Assembly: GCA_948567375.1 (NCBI GenBank)
Contig: OX419760.1
Location: 23,932,001-23,996,000, forward strand
DNA from: Lunularia cruciata
Lineage: Eukaryota > Streptophyta > Marchantiopsida > Lunulariales > Lunulariaceae
Direction: 5' to 3'
Length of the DNA stretch: 64,000 nucleotides
Shown here: in pieces, positions 31,264 through 43,912 of the stretch
Numbering within the stretch: position 1 is the stretch's first letter
Layout: each line of letters opens with the position of its first letter
The notes under the pieces: model-generated
Told to the model about the DNA's origin: nothing
Database searches by the model: none
Seen by the model: only the letters and a program-made list of their open reading frames with translations
Program-made: the position numbers and the translations under genes

Positions 31264-32860
31264 TCCTCCAAAGCTTACTCTATTATTACTTTATTGACAA
31301 GCTTGCATTTTAGAACTTACTATTCTTAAGTGTTTTGCTGAAAGACAACATGTAACCTATTTGGTAATTCTTACCTTGATATTGTTTTTGAATTTATCAT
31401 TGGGTCCAATAAAATCAAACATTGTGATGTTAAAGCTAAGGGATACTTGGAATGACATTGTTGTATATAGGAACTACTACAAACCTTGTACACTTTGAAT
31501 GCATGAGATAAAGAATGCATAACTAATTCTATTATCCATCACCATTAATCTACTAATAAATATAGGCATGATCAAAATACATGATTCCTTTGCTAATTGA
31601 ATAGACATGCAATTCTCAAAATTCTCACAATCAACCAAATCTTTATGCCACAATCAAATATCATACCCTACAAGTGTATCAAACTTACATGAGTCAAGCC
31701 TTCAATCTTATTGGAACAAATCAAGTTCCTAATAAATGTTTTGATATTGCCTAATAGGATTCTTCATTTTCTTGATCTCCATACTCCAAGAACTTCAATT
31801 GGACAATAGGTTAAGATCATCCAATCTTGGTTGGACATTTGGCAATGTTATATCCAATTTGGTAACAATAGGAGCAAACACCATTTTGTCAAATCTTTCC
31901 TTGACTACAATGCAAGGTGGTCTTTGTTGGATGGCATCAATCTATATTGGGTCTTGCTCTTCCATCCATGTGTGGTGTGTTTGCAAGTTTAAATCTAAGT
32001 TTGGGATCATATTATGGCAACCAAGAATCAAAGCATTTAGCCAATAACATGACTTTTTCTAAGTGTTTTGGCTCCCATATGGTTATTTTTTATTTAGTGC
32101 ATTCAAGCACCTCAAAATTTGATCTAGAGCTTCACCATCTAGTATATTTAGGATTGGATGTTTTGGAATTGATTGACATAGCTCTTCATAAAACCAATTT
32201 AATTCAATTTTGCCAATCTAATTGGCTTGTGAAACCTTCACCAATTGGAATCTTCTAACTATTTCATGATTTCCTCATGTTAAGATTGGAGCAACAAACT
32301 ATTGTTGAGTTGTTCCACCTGTAATTTCCACCATAGTTTTACCACTCCATCTAATTGGCTTTAAGCCAAGTGAATTTATCTCCATTCATTTTATATATTT
32401 ATAGCTTCAAAATAACATTCAGAATCAAAAACAACATTCTTTTTTGCAGCCAATAAAGATTTTTGCTTTCAAATACCTTTGGCTTTGGAAATCAAAATTT
32501 TTCATTTTTTTGTCTTGAAACACTTCTCTCTTTATGTGCTTTTGTTATTGATGGTCTGTCTCTTCTAAAAATCAAGGAAGGTGATCAATTTGGTGATGCA
32601 TAACAATGATGACTTTGGGCATTGTTACCATGATTACTACTCTACCAAACTACATACTTGCAATTATCTAAGTTAACACATAGATATAGCACTCCCTATA
32701 AGTTACAATTAGAAGGATAAGTGGTTCATTGGACAAGATGATCATGATTAGAAAAATTTGCCCAAAACATGAAATGATACTTTGGTAGTACATGGACATA
32801 CATTTGGAGTAAATGGATTTTGTGATCCATAGATTCTATCCATCTCATTCCTACTCTAAT
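31264..32860 (-). pseudogene. C1 protease and gag
   Basis: Homologous to C2 49188-50916. No intact protease DSG or zinc knuckle could be read; similarity is by shared blocks on the plus strand (for example GGTAATTCTTACCTTG and TTTGATGCATA regions). Open frames on the plus strand at 31772-32258 are antisense shadows. Confidence 0.65.
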
Positions 32861-32865
32861 ACTAA

Positions 32866-33292
32866 TGTAAAAGACCAAGGAGATAAATAAGAGGATGGAA
32901 GACTAGAGTGGAAAATCATATTAGAATTCTCAAATAAGAGAAACTCAAAATGCTAGTATGAGCTTTGGCCTTGGTATTTATATGAGACTTAGGTTCAAGG
33001 TTCTCAAGAAGCTTCCAAGGAAATTTTCTTTGTGAAATCTCCTTTCTTGGAGTGCAAGTTAGCTAGCCATCAACTTGGCATACATGTTTCTCAATCCTTG
33101 GAAGGTTCTTAGGAGCTTCTCACCCAAAGCTTGCAAGATGCTCCTAATATATTCTACCAAGAAGCTTCCTATGTGCTTATAATACATTCTTAGCATTTGA
33201 ACATTGTGGTATACCTCTTTTTTGCTATATGTATTTGATTATACTTACTTTTTAGCTTCTACTAACTCTCCTACTAACTCCATATTATTATA
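32866..33292 (-). repeat. C1 5' LTR with degenerate primer site
   Basis: 427 bp, plus-strand ends TGTAAAAGACC and ATTATTATA. Directly inside it the minus strand reads TTAGTATTAGAGTAGG, a decayed initiator-Met primer site. It contains AAGCTTC motifs upstream of a TATA box, as in other C LTRs. Confidence 0.85.
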
Positions 33293-34559
33293 ACTAGCTT
33301 GTCACTACCAAAGCAAACCTCAAATGTCAAGCAAGTGTTGTTAGCACCTTGATAATTCTATCTATACTATGCAACATCTTATTTGAACCATATGAGGAGA
33401 CCAATTATAAAATAAGGTGCATTAATTAAGCCTCATGCACTAAGACAACCAATAGGAATTCTTGCACCCATCTCACAACATCTATCATTTGGTGAAGTTG
33501 TTAGAGGAGAACCATTATCAACCCAAGTTGTAACTAAAGATACTAGTACTTGACTAGAGTTATCTTTCCTTGAGAAGTTGCTATTTCTGAATCTAGACTT
33601 CTTCAAAGTATAGTCACCAACATGTGGATCTTTGATCTAGGGGTTTTATTCATCCAAACCTTAAAACCCAAGAGAAGAGGTCCATTTTGTAGCTCTTTCC
33701 CAATTGTTGAAGAACTTCCAAAAAAAAGAGTGAATCCTAGGAAGGGTAGTCCAAGGGAGATTCAACTCCTATTGCATAGTCAGTTGAAGCCCTAGTTGTT
33801 TCCCCTCTTTTAAGCTCAACCATGATACTTGCTCATTCTCTTGAGCCTTGTGCATACAAGGCTCAAGTTTTAGTTGCACAACCAAGAAGAAATCCCACTC
33901 CAATGATAAATCACACATCATTCACATGGCAAAGGTACTCAAAGTTCAAGGATAAGATAGGGACAAAACCTTCAATACCTTCAATATCTACATGAAGAGG
34001 TTTGAATCCATCTTGGTGAATTGAAGAAGGAATTGAAGAAATTGATGAAGTAAACAAAATAAATAAAATAAATTGCAAATATTTCCTAGTTTGCTCCATA
34101 AAGAAAGCTTGGAGCTAGTACACCCATGCTAGTTAGGATCCATCTAACATTGGAGATTGGCCTAAGATCACAACTCTATTCCTAAAATGCTTCTAATTGT
34201 TAGAATATGAAGCCAACATCTTGCTAGTTTAAACTCTTTGAAAAGGAAATGAAAGGAAAAATTGCATGATTACATCAAAAGGGTCTAGAATCTCCTAAGA
34301 CAAATTTTCTTAAGAAATAATAGTTCGGGTTACACTCATACTCAAGATGTAGAATGATTCTTAGGGAGGACTTCACATAAGAATACAAATTTTTTCTAAG
34401 AAGAGAAGGTAAAATATATTGTCTTAAGTCATAAAGTCAATAAAACTACATAAAGACACATGCATCATCTTGCTTGGAAGGTACCAATCTCTATGAAATC
34501 AAAGAAGAAGTAAGAAACCAAAGAAGCAATCACATCAATGGTTCTTCGTCCTCAAGTGA
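33293..34559. other. Unassigned region before element E
   Basis: No convincing gene. It may include the 5' part of element E, but I could not find an LTR or primer site. Open stretches on the minus strand (about 33911-34099) look like chance frames. Confidence 0.4.
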
Positions 34560-34729
34560 CTAGAGAAATCCATGTTTAGTCAGTTCTTCTCTATCTAAAG
34601 AAGAAAAAGATCAAAGAAGAGAAAGGAAAGAGAAAGGAAGGCCCAAAGAGTAATCACTCTAAATATTTTAGGGAAAGAAAATACAAAGTTGGAAGACCTC
34701 AAAAAGGAATTTATAGATTTCAAGGTCTA

Positions 34730-35560
34730 GATAGTTGGGGTAAGAGATCTTACATCCAACCTAACATTTGATGTACCGCTTGTGGCAAGCATGGCCGTGC
34801 TAACACAAAGTGTTTGTCTACTAGACCCTCTTGTACAATGCAACACATTGTTTGGGCACCAAAATGAGAGATGCAAGACTTCTATGTACCAGATAAAGAC
34901 TTGTTCTTTGCTATGCATGAAGTGCCAATTACAACACTTACACCTTCTATGATAATTCTATGGTATGTTCCTTGCAAAATTTCTAACAATGATCTCAATG
35001 GAGGATCATGCCTTAAAAACAAAAATACAAATCTGAGGCTTGTTATAATTGTGGGCCCTTGGTAATTGGCACATAATTGCCTTGAGCCCCATAAACAAAT
35101 TTATTACATGCTTTTATGATCAAAGTATAAAGCTCTTGGTCATCTTACTACTAATGGTACTCAACCCCTAACCCAAAAGCAACTCATTAGGTTCATGCCC
35201 ACCCAAATTTTTACTATTTCATACTAGAATAGGTTTTTTTGGCACCATTTACAAGTGAAGAAGGAGATTGGTCCAATATAGAAGTAAACTAGGTCAAGAC
35301 TCAACTCAACAAAAAGCTAAAGGCAAAGAAGATTTTCTTCATCCAAATCTTCTAATTTGCTCAAACCAATAGCTGATTATAGAGATTGCCAAGTAGGTCT
35401 CTTGAAGAAAGAAATAAAGTTGATGGAGAAGATCAAGGCAGAGAGGGAAAGGGATATCCCAAAGGAATGTACCATGTTGTTGCAAGAGGAGGAACCATCA
35501 GCCACTCCATTGTTTCAAGTAGATGTTTGAGTGGACCTAGAGAAGCTATTACAAGTTGAG
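34730..35560 (+). pseudogene. E gag (nucleocapsid part)
   Basis: One knuckle reads CTACGKHGRANTKC (about 34770-34815), with Arg in the His position. A second, CYNCG followed after a frameshift by HNCLEP, lies near 35038-35080. Downstream is a Lys/Glu-rich helical stretch (35400-35500). Frequent stops. Confidence 0.6.
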
Positions 35561-35719
35561 GAGAGAAAAGCAATTAAGGGTGCTACTATAGCTAAAGCTC
35601 CAATTATGTCTATATTGGAATTACTTACAAATCCTTTGGGCTCCAAGACCAAGGAAACTATTGTTTGAAATAAGGTCATGGAAGCAGCAAAAACAAAGAA
35701 TTTTATTTGAAATTCATCA

Positions 35720-36110
35720 TCATTTGAAATTGAAGTATAACTTTTAGGTTTTGTTATTAATCCATTTTTCATGAATTTAGGATTGGGTGTGAATGTGATG
35801 ACCAAAGATATGGCACACAAGCTAGGTTACACCAAATTTGAATCAACACTATGCATATTATGTTTTGCGGATCAGACCCAAAAATGACCATTGGGACAAC
35901 TTTGCAATGTACATACTATTATAGTAGGAGTTCTTTTGAACTTGACATACATTCTTCTCTACCTAATACCTAAAGTAGAATATTCCTTATTGAAAGGCCA
36001 ACCATGGTTGTACAATTCTCACATAGCTATTGACTAATATCAACATAAATTTCACTTTAAGGGTACATATAAGAAAAGTTGAAAGGTAATCATAATATCT
36101 TAGAACAAGC
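35720..36110 (+). pseudogene. E aspartic protease
   Basis: LGLGVNVMTKDMAHKLGY sits at the retropepsin active-site region, the catalytic D-[ST]-G being replaced by Asn-Leu-Gly. CFADQTQK, a TGA, then PLGQLCNVHTIIVG, then GQPWLYNSHIAID follow the expected order. Dead by the active-site loss and stops. Confidence 0.72.
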
Positions 36111-36269
36111 TTCCACATTTAGGAGAAACATAATCACCATCCAAAGGATATACATTAGACACATCAAAAGTATATTCAAAAGAAGACATGGTAAACTATC
36201 TTGAGTGTTATGAAATCAGTGAGGTTGGAGGCAAAGGAGACAAGTTGAAGGATGATGTGGAAGCATGAG

Positions 36270-37110
36270 ATAACTTGTGGAAAAGTTTGGCCATGTTAGG
36301 GGTAAGCCATGTAAGTCATTTCAAAGGCATTATAAACTATTGGGACACTATCTTGGGTGAAGGTAAAATCCTAAAGATCTCAAAGTATGTGTTTGGAAAC
36401 AAGGAGTATGAAGAGTGTATTCAACTATTTAGAAGATATCAAGATGTCTTCAATTGGAGAATCAATCAAATGTTTAGAATCTCACTTCAATTTGGGGAAC
36501 ACTAGATTGACCAAGCAGAAGAAACTATGCTTTTTTTGTCAATGTCATTATTTATTGAACCTCAATACTCATTCTTGGTCAAGGATGAGATTGAAAAATA
36601 TTTGCAGGCTTAGATTATATTTTCTATGTTGAGAAAAAGTGTGTATCTCCCATGTTTATTACACCTAAGAAGATAGGAAAAATCAAAGTCTACCATGACT
36701 TTCAAAATTTAAACATAATCACAAGAAAAGACCATCATCCACTATTGTTCATTGATGCAATCTTGGATCAAGTGACTACTCATGCTTGTTATAGCTTCAT
36801 AAATGGGTTTTCTAGATACAGTAAAGTGTCCATTTGCAAAGAGGATGAAGACAAAACCACTTCATGATTGATTGTGGTACTTATGCCTATAATAAAATGC
36901 TTTTTGGGCTTTGCAATGTTCCCACAACAAGTGATGAATATAATTTTGAGGATTTCCTAAGGATGTTTTTGGAAGCATTTATTGATAAATTTTGCACCTT
37001 CAATCAAATGAATAATCACATGTCCTATCTTTGCAAGAAATTTGATAGATGTTGTAAAAATAATTTATCCATCCACTTAAAGAAGTGCTTCTTTGTTATG
37101 ATTGAATGAA
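36270..37110 (+). pseudogene. E reverse transcriptase
   Basis: Motifs: TPKKIGKIKVYHDFQNLN, KDHHPLLFIDAILDQV, SFINGFSRYSKVSI, then after a frameshift MLFGLCNVP and FIDKFCTF, where the catalytic second Asp of FxDD is Lys. KKCFFVMIE closes the palm. One frameshift near 36865. Confidence 0.83.
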
Positions 37111-37700
37111 TACTACAAGGTCATTAAGTGTCAAGGAGAAGAAAATCATCAAAGAGTTTCAAACACCCAAAAGCATTTATGAACTATGTGCTTTTCTTGG
37201 CTATGTAGGTTATTACAAGATATTCATAGCAAATTGTGTGATTGTAGCAATCTCTCTTACAAAACTACCTAAGAAAGAGAATGAGTTTCTCTAGAGGAAG
37301 GAGCAAGAAGTAGATTTTATTGAATTGAAGGCCAAGCTAGTCAAAGTGCAATTTATGAAATCCATTGATTGGGATGCACATTTCATTTATATGTAGATAC
37401 ATCCTCTATAGCGACATATGCTATTCTTAGCCAACAAGACAAGAAGAAGAAAGATCAACCCACATACTTTGCCAATAAAAATTTATCAATAGTAAAGAGA
37501 AAGATTATTCTAATACTCAATGGGAATCTTTGGGCATGGTGTATGCTTGTAGAAAATTTCAACACTATATGTTGTGTTAGAAGTTTTTGTTTCCATGTGG
37601 ACCACTTTTTCCTTGCAACATTTGATGAATAATGCTTACTTGTTGGGATGTATTGCTAGGTGGAGGTTTGTTGGATGCGTTGCTAGGAGAGTATTTTGTT
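37111..37700 (+). pseudogene. E RT connection and RNase H
   Basis: KIIKEFQTPKSIYELCAFLGYVGYY matches the RT thumb; HLYVDTSSIATYAILSQQD and PTYFANKNLSIVKRK match RNase H; FHVDH is the third acidic motif; IARW follows after a frameshift. Stops and frameshifts present. Confidence 0.8.
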
Positions 37701-38587
37701 GCTACAAGGATTCACTTAATGTTTTCATGGATTTTAGTTTTGAACTACTGAAAGACCAGTATCCATGTTGTATAGACACACCTTTGTTTATATATACCTA
37801 CTAATTGGGTCTAATTGCTTCTCAACATTCATTATTCAAAAAACATATCCAAAAAGCATAGAGAAGCTCATAGTTCACAGATTTGTAATACTTGAGATAT
37901 ACCTAAAGAATTTATAAAGTATAGTGCACTTCACAACTACATGAAAGCTATTGTGAACTTCCACAAATCCTAATGATTGTAAATCCTCTTACTAATTGTC
38001 TTGAAATACCAAATGTGTTCATCTTCTTCTTGAGAACCTAGAATCTTGATCTCCAATAAATTCAACATGCTCAAGAAACTTGAACCATACAAGTTTTTTC
38101 TCTCAAATCCCTAATATTCAATCCATGCTCTTAATCTCCAATCTTATTTCACTCTCATGCCCCTTGTCTTAATTTGTAAACCAATTACTAAGAATCCCAT
38201 TCACCATTATCAGAATCCTCAATCCTTATCTATAATTCCCAATCCCAAAATCTTGATCACCATAATAAGAGCCTCACCCACTATCAATAAACTGTGTAAT
38301 ACTTCAATGATTGTTGGATAGAAATCTTTCTCTTAGTAGTTGTACGCCTTAAAAATACCTCTATTCCTTGGATCATGCTCTTAGAGAAAAATCAAGAACA
38401 CCAAGAGAAACTCCCAAGTGCAAGCCACACCACTCTCTAAATAAGTGCCTCCTAGAACCAACACAAGAGGCTATGTAATTACCAAGTCATATGCAAGAAG
38501 ACCCATGACTACAATAAACCTACAAAATGGGAAGTCATGGACAAACAAGCATGGGAAAACTAAAGTAAAGGAAATATAGAACCTCAA
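37701..38587. other. Unassigned stretch inside element E
   Basis: AT-rich, no open frame or recognised domain. It separates RNase H from the tandem-repeat block. Confidence 0.4.
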
Positions 38588-39670
38588 ATAGTCATAAATT
38601 GCTCTCTAGACCTCTTTTCTCTTTGATCTTGGTGTCCACAAAAAGCTCTTGAGAATGCGCTCACAAGCGCATGCCTTTTTTGGACCTAAATCCACGGATA
38701 AATTAGCCTTTACATGAATATGGAGATTCCTTGCTAGAGTTTACTATGGTAAGGAGTTTACTTGTATGATTGATCATGGGGACTCTCATTACGGGGTTCA
38801 ACTTGCAAGAATCAAGTTTGAGAAAATTGGGACATTCAATTGGTCATAACTTCATCTTTATACCTCAATTTTTTCTTGATCTTGGTGTATATGGAAAAAA
38901 CTTCAGAATACAAAATCCAAAAAAATGGAGCACTCCTTGTTTGGACTAGTATTCACAAATAAATCAGCCCTAATGTGAGTTATAGGATGCCTTGAAATTT
39001 TTTACTTTTGTATTGTGTGCAAGATTCTACTTACACAAATTAAGTCTTAAAGAATAAGGATGTTCAACTTCTCATAACTTCTTCTCTAGACCTTTGTTTG
39101 CCATGATCTTAGTATTTATCAAACATGCTTGAGAACAATCCAAAAAATTATAGCAAGATGAAACATGTCTTGCTTGCACTTGTATTCATAGAAAAATAAG
39201 CCCCACTATGGATTGCAAGTTGCATATGGGATTCAATTATGGGATTGCTTGCATGAATCAAGTTTGGGAGAACAAGGAAATTCAACTTATCATAACTTTC
39301 TCTTTGGACCTTGGTTTGACATGATCTTTGTGTTTGTTGAAAGGCCTTGAGAAAAAAATTCCAACAAGATGAAACATGCCTTGTTTGAACTAGTATTCAT
39401 TAAAAAAACAGCCTCAATATGAATTGCAAGATGTCATATGGGATTCAATTATGGAATTGCCTGTCGGATTTTGTTTGCAAAAGTCAAGTTTTGGAGAACA
39501 AGGACATTCCAACTTGTTATAAGTTCTTCTCTAGACCTTGATAGGATCTTTGTCTCTTCAAAAGGCCCTTGGAATGACACTTTCAATGAGATGAAACATG
39601 TTATGTTTGGACTAGTATCCATGTAGAAATCAACCCTAACATGAATCATGAGATGCCTTACCATACTTTA
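38588..39670 (+). repeat. Tandem repeat array, about five degenerate units of 217-252 bp
   Basis: The phrase CATAACTTC followed by CTCTAGACCTT and later AGATGAAACATG and TTCATATGGGATTCAATTAT recurs. Unit starts by eye: about 38588, 38840, 39066, 39283 and 39508. Units are imperfect, with neighbouring ones most alike. Short open frames inside are chance. Confidence 0.82.
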
Positions 39671-40185
39671 ATAGCTTAGCAAATAGCTTAACCTATAGCA
39701 TTGGCCCATAATAAATTAGCCTATAGTAAGCTTGTAGTGAGTCCATAGTTTGGCCCATAGTAGAGCAGCATGTAGACGATCTTAACATAACATAGACTTT
39801 AGAACTTGAGAGAAATTATATTTAAAATATTATAAAAAAAATTAATGAGTAAGGAGCTCAATACATGATAATGTTGTCCAAGTAAGAAATCCATGTTGTA
39901 CATGGAATTGCTAACATACTTGGAAACCATGTACAAATTCCAAGACCCAAAGGATGATTTTTGAATGAGGAATTATTCCAATTAACAAGCTCAAAAGGAA
40001 ATTGTAATGGCAAAGATTATCAATAACTAAAGATCATGAAATGTCCTAAGGGTATGGATCCAAAACAACAAGCATTTTATCTTCACCAAATGGGACCTTG
40101 TATTTTGAAGAGTGTATTCAAGATGGGAGGCAATAAAATATAACATCAATATTTACAATCCAATGAAATAGGTTGGATAATTTAG
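39671..40185. other. Unassigned stretch before E integrase
   Basis: No open frame or known domain; short local repeats of GCCTATAGTAAGC type near 39720-39770. Confidence 0.4.
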
Positions 40186-41262
40186 TTGTTGCACTCCAAA
40201 GCATTTGGAGTGCATTATGCATTGAAAATTATGGTAAAGAAAATCTCACCATTGGTTCTTAGTGGCCAACAATGTAAAGAGACTTGCACAAACAAATTAA
40301 GAGGTGTGATGCATGTCAATGGACCTGTAAGACCATACCTAGTACTCAATGGCCTCTTAGGCTCTTAGGCCTTAGGAAATGGAAGGTATTAGTTTTGTGG
40401 GACAATTCAACTTGCTACATAGAACACACCTAAAAAAACCTTATAATTTGCACTGATTATGTAACTAAGGTAGTGGAAGCTAAAGCCATGTAGAAAGATG
40501 ATGCACACACAATTAGTTTCTTCCAAAATATTACCTTACAATGTGACTACCCCTTAGAATTAGAGAGTGATAAGGGAAATCACTTTCTTAACTCCTTTAT
40601 TGCATACTTTTAATCAAGCATTAGAAGGCTACTTCTTATACCCCAAAAGCAAATCAGTTAATAAGAAAGCAAAATGTATTGTTGTATTAAAACCTTAACA
40701 ATGTGATTGTTAACTATGCTTATGATTGGGATATGAAGTTGCTTACAACATAATGAGTAACTATGGAGAAAATCACCACTAAAAAAACTTCAAACTTTTT
40801 GACATATTGCCTGCATCCCATCTATTGTAGAATTTGAAGTACCATCCTGTTGCATTCTATTGGAAGTCCAACTATCAAAAGTGGAGAGTCAAGACCTTTG
40901 GATCCAATAAAAAAATTTCATCAAGGAAGGCAATATACTTTTTATAAGAATGCTAAGGTTGTTCAACTCAATAAGAAAGCATGTCGCAATTAGCAGATTC
41001 AAAATATAACAATTAGTAATGGAGATATAGTGCTTTTGTATGATAGTAGTCATCAGAATTTCCTTGGAAATTTTGTATTTGAGATGGATGGGACACTACA
41101 AAGTCATAGAAGTATTTGACAAGGATCCTTACAATTGTCATGTCTTGGGTGAAATTAGTTTGCAACAAGAATCACTTGATGGAAAGTTTGTAGATACTCC
41201 ACACAAGTCCATAGTATATTTTTTTGTATGGATGCTATCATTTGAAGGAGGGAATATGTAGA
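40186..41262 (+). pseudogene. E integrase
   Basis: TDYVTKVVEAKA, KDDAHTISFFQN, then LELESDKGNHFLN (second catalytic Asp) and EKITTKKTSNFLTYCLHP are recognisable integrase blocks. The C-terminal RWMGHYKVIEVFDKDPYN and HVLGEISLQ match the terminal beta-strand module. Many stops and frame changes. Confidence 0.75.
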
Positions 41263-42029
41263 GTTATTAATTTTCAAAAAATTATTTTTTGTTGCTTAGG
41301 TGGAATTTTAATGAGCATAGTTTGGAATGTGTTCATGTTTAAACCCTAAGAAGCTTTTGTGGAAAATTGTTAAGGGTAGCCTTGATGTTGACACTTGAAG
41401 CCAAAGTTGACAATGAGGCAAGCAAAGATGAAGTAGAGAAAGAACTTACCAACCCAAGAAGTATGGCTAATAAAAAATAGGTAGAATTCATGATAAATGA
41501 TCATGCAAGTTGGGAGGTGATTGTTGGAGTTCTTTTAGTGAGTGCCCTAAAGAACTACTCATTTGACTCTAAAATGGTAGTGGAAAGCAATGACACAAGG
41601 TACATAAAGGAATCTTGTCAATCTCATTTAAGTTTATTGAACATAATGGTAAGAGGGATCTCACATCAACATGATAGTCTCAAGATCTCAAAGTGGAAAG
41701 AAAAGATCAACAAGATTAAGAAGTAGTTGTGAGAAATTAGACAAAGAGAGAAAGAGGTCTCATTGTCAATTTTATTTTTTCACATAATGAATCAATTTTC
41801 TTGTGTGTGAATAACAAATATTGTAGAGGTATATGTCATAAAAGTCAACAGTCATTACTTACAACATAATTCTTCAATATGAACAAACATATTGACTAAG
41901 ACTAATCCTAATTGCATATTAGATGATCTAATTTAGACTATAAAATAACCAATTGTTGTAATCCAACACTAATAATCAATTGGCAATTTTGTATCATCTT
42001 ATTCTTAATGTAGCAATATGCTTTTACTG
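41263..42029. other. Unassigned region between E and copia fragment G
   Basis: An open stretch at 41490-41726 (+) gives a Lys/Glu-rich 78-residue sequence with no recognised domain; it may be a gag-like helix or chance. Confidence 0.35.
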
Positions 42030-43450
42030 ATTCCTTTAGGTAAATCCTTTGTCACACATATATTTAATAGGTAAGTAGTTGATGTTGATTTCTCAAGTGA
42101 ACAATTGATTTTTGATAAAAAAAATTATTGAATATTAATGTGTTTGGTCCTATCATGCTTCTTGCTTGTAGACCTAATAAGAATGCTATCTTGTTATTGC
42201 AAAAGATTGTTATAGTCTTTTGAGGGTAACCAATATCTAAAAGTAGACATTTTATCCAAATTGCTTCAATGTTGGATTTGGTTAAAACCATGTACTTGAC
42301 TTCATTATTGGATAATTTAATTGAATTTTTCTTCTTAATCACCCAACTTATTCCTCCTCTTGCAAGAAGGAAGCAAATTACACCAAAGACTTGTAGAATC
42401 AACCTTATCTCCACAAGCAAAATCAAGAAACCCATGTATATACAATGGTGAATTTGAACTTTAATACTTTGCATGAAAAATATATTGTTTCTTGTAGATA
42501 TCAAAAGATTCATTTAATAGCTATCCAATGTGAAGATCCAAGATTGGACATGTATTGAGGATCAATACTAAGTAAATAAGCAATATCAGGTTGCAAACAA
42601 ATCATTGCCCATGTTAAACTACCAAGAACACTTTGATAGGGAATTGTTGTCATATAGTTGATTTAAGCTTAAGTAGAGTGTGGGAGATCAATTCTTAGAG
42701 ATAAAAAAATGATCAGTAAGAGTAGAAATAGGTTCACAATAAAACAAGCCAAATTTTTCAAGCTTATTTTGAATGTAACTTGTCTGATTGGTCTTAAGCC
42801 AACCTTGGTTTCTGTCTTGTTGGAGATGCATCCCAAGGACATGATAGGTTTCACATAACTCTATCATCTTAACCTCTTGAAAAATTAAATCTTTTATAAT
42901 CTAAAGTAATGCAAGATTTGAGGTGGCCAAGATAAGACCGTCAACATATTATACCATAACTAGCATTGCATAGTTTTTGCATAGAATCTAGATGTTGTTA
43001 TTGGCTATGGAGTTGATAAGTCCAATGTCCAACAAAGCATAATGAAATCATTCATGTTTATTGCTTTAGGCCATAAATATATTGGTTAAGAAGGTAGACA
43101 AGAGTGGGAAAAAATACCATCAAACCATTAAGACAACATCTAGAGTTTTCCATAAAGAAAAATTAACAACATTGACAAGTTGAAAAGCTTAAAGTTGAAG
43201 TGTATTTCCAAGGCAAATAGAATCCATAGGGATTGAAGTTAAATTATTAAACAAAAAGTTTCAATATAGTCAATTATAAGGATTTGCATAAATCTCTTTG
43301 CAAGATGAGCTTTATATTTATAGATATGTCCATCATAAGTAGGCTTGATTTAAAATACCAATGACACCCAACACAAGTCCAATTAGTAGGTAATGGGACA
43401 CATGTCCATGCTTGCATTATAGCTATATTTTGTAGTTCAACATTGATAGA
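42030..43450 (-). pseudogene. Ty1/copia fragment G: RT and RNase H
   Basis: On the minus strand RT starts near 43420 with TWTCVPLPTNWTCVGCHWYF, passes YYVDGLILAT (catalytic YVDD changed to YVDG, about 42950-42930), then LGMHLQQDRN. RNase H (42513-42064) has FLARGGISWV, KKNSIKLSNNEVKYM and YPQKTITIFCNN. No LTR or integrase attached. The family C LTR at 43459 abuts it. Confidence 0.83.
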
Positions 43451-43458
43451 ATCTTTCT

Positions 43459-43912
43459 TGTAAAGATCAAGGAGAGAAATATGAGAATGGAAGAATGGAA
43501 GGTCATGTCACATTGAAACTCTCAATTGCATGGAACTCTAAATGCTTAGCATGAGCTTGGGCTCTAGTATTTATAGTCCAACAACACAAGGCTCTTGAAA
43601 AGCTTCCAAGAAAACTTCTCTCTCAAGGTTACTTTCTTGGAGTGCAAGCTAAGTTACCTTAGAAGCTTCCTACTTGAAGCCACCTACTTGGCATACAAGC
43701 TAAGCTAGGTGTTAACTTGATATGCAAATTACCCAATCCTTGGAAGGTACTTATAAGCCTTTCACTAAGAAGCTTCAAAGTGTTTCTAAAAAAATTGACC
43801 AAGAAGCTTCCTAGATGCTTCTAGAACATTCTTAGAAGTTCTTGCTATATTTGGCTTATTTTACTAACTTATTAGTCTTTACTAACTTGTTTGTTCAATC
43901 CATATTATTACA
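43459..43912 (-). repeat. C2 3' LTR
   Basis: 454 bp, plus-strand ends TGTAAAGATCAAGG and ATTATTACA. TATA box near 43568 and several AAGCTTC motifs at about 43600-43815. Left flank TTTCT does not match the right flank of C2. Confidence 0.85.

Larger units (their letters stand above)
20024..33292 (-). mobile_element. Chromovirus-type Ty3/gypsy element C1, interrupted by B1 and two B-like LTRs
   Basis: Minus-strand element read right to left: 5' LTR 33292-32866, degenerate initiator-Met primer site, gag, protease, RT, RNase H, integrase, chromodomain, 3' LTR 20405-20024. Its integrase is split by B1 at 21822-28533; B-like LTRs sit at 30690-31263 and 20412-20996. Flanks ACCTA and ACTAG do not form a duplication, so the ends may have been altered. 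All coding parts are decayed. Confidence 0.82.
34560..41262 (+). mobile_element. Ty3/gypsy element E (Athila/Tat-like), degenerate, interrupted by tandem repeats
   Basis: Plus-strand order: gag zinc knuckles (34750-35090), protease (35720-36110), RT (36270-37110), RNase H (37106-37700), a 2.4-kb stretch with 220-250-bp tandem repeats, then integrase (40186-41260). RT and integrase wording (FIDKFCTF, KKCFFVMIE, TDYVTKVVEAKA) is nearer to Athila/Tat-type elements than to families A-C; this lineage call is from memory of those families. No LTRs located. Confidence 0.72.

Noticed and set aside
31772-32258. Overlapping plus-strand frames with Trp and Gly rich text
   Set aside because: They are antisense to decayed C1 gag on the minus strand; C2 shows the real coding strand.
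38588-39670. CRISPR-like array
   Set aside because: Units are long, imperfect and contiguous, without short identical repeats and unique spacers.
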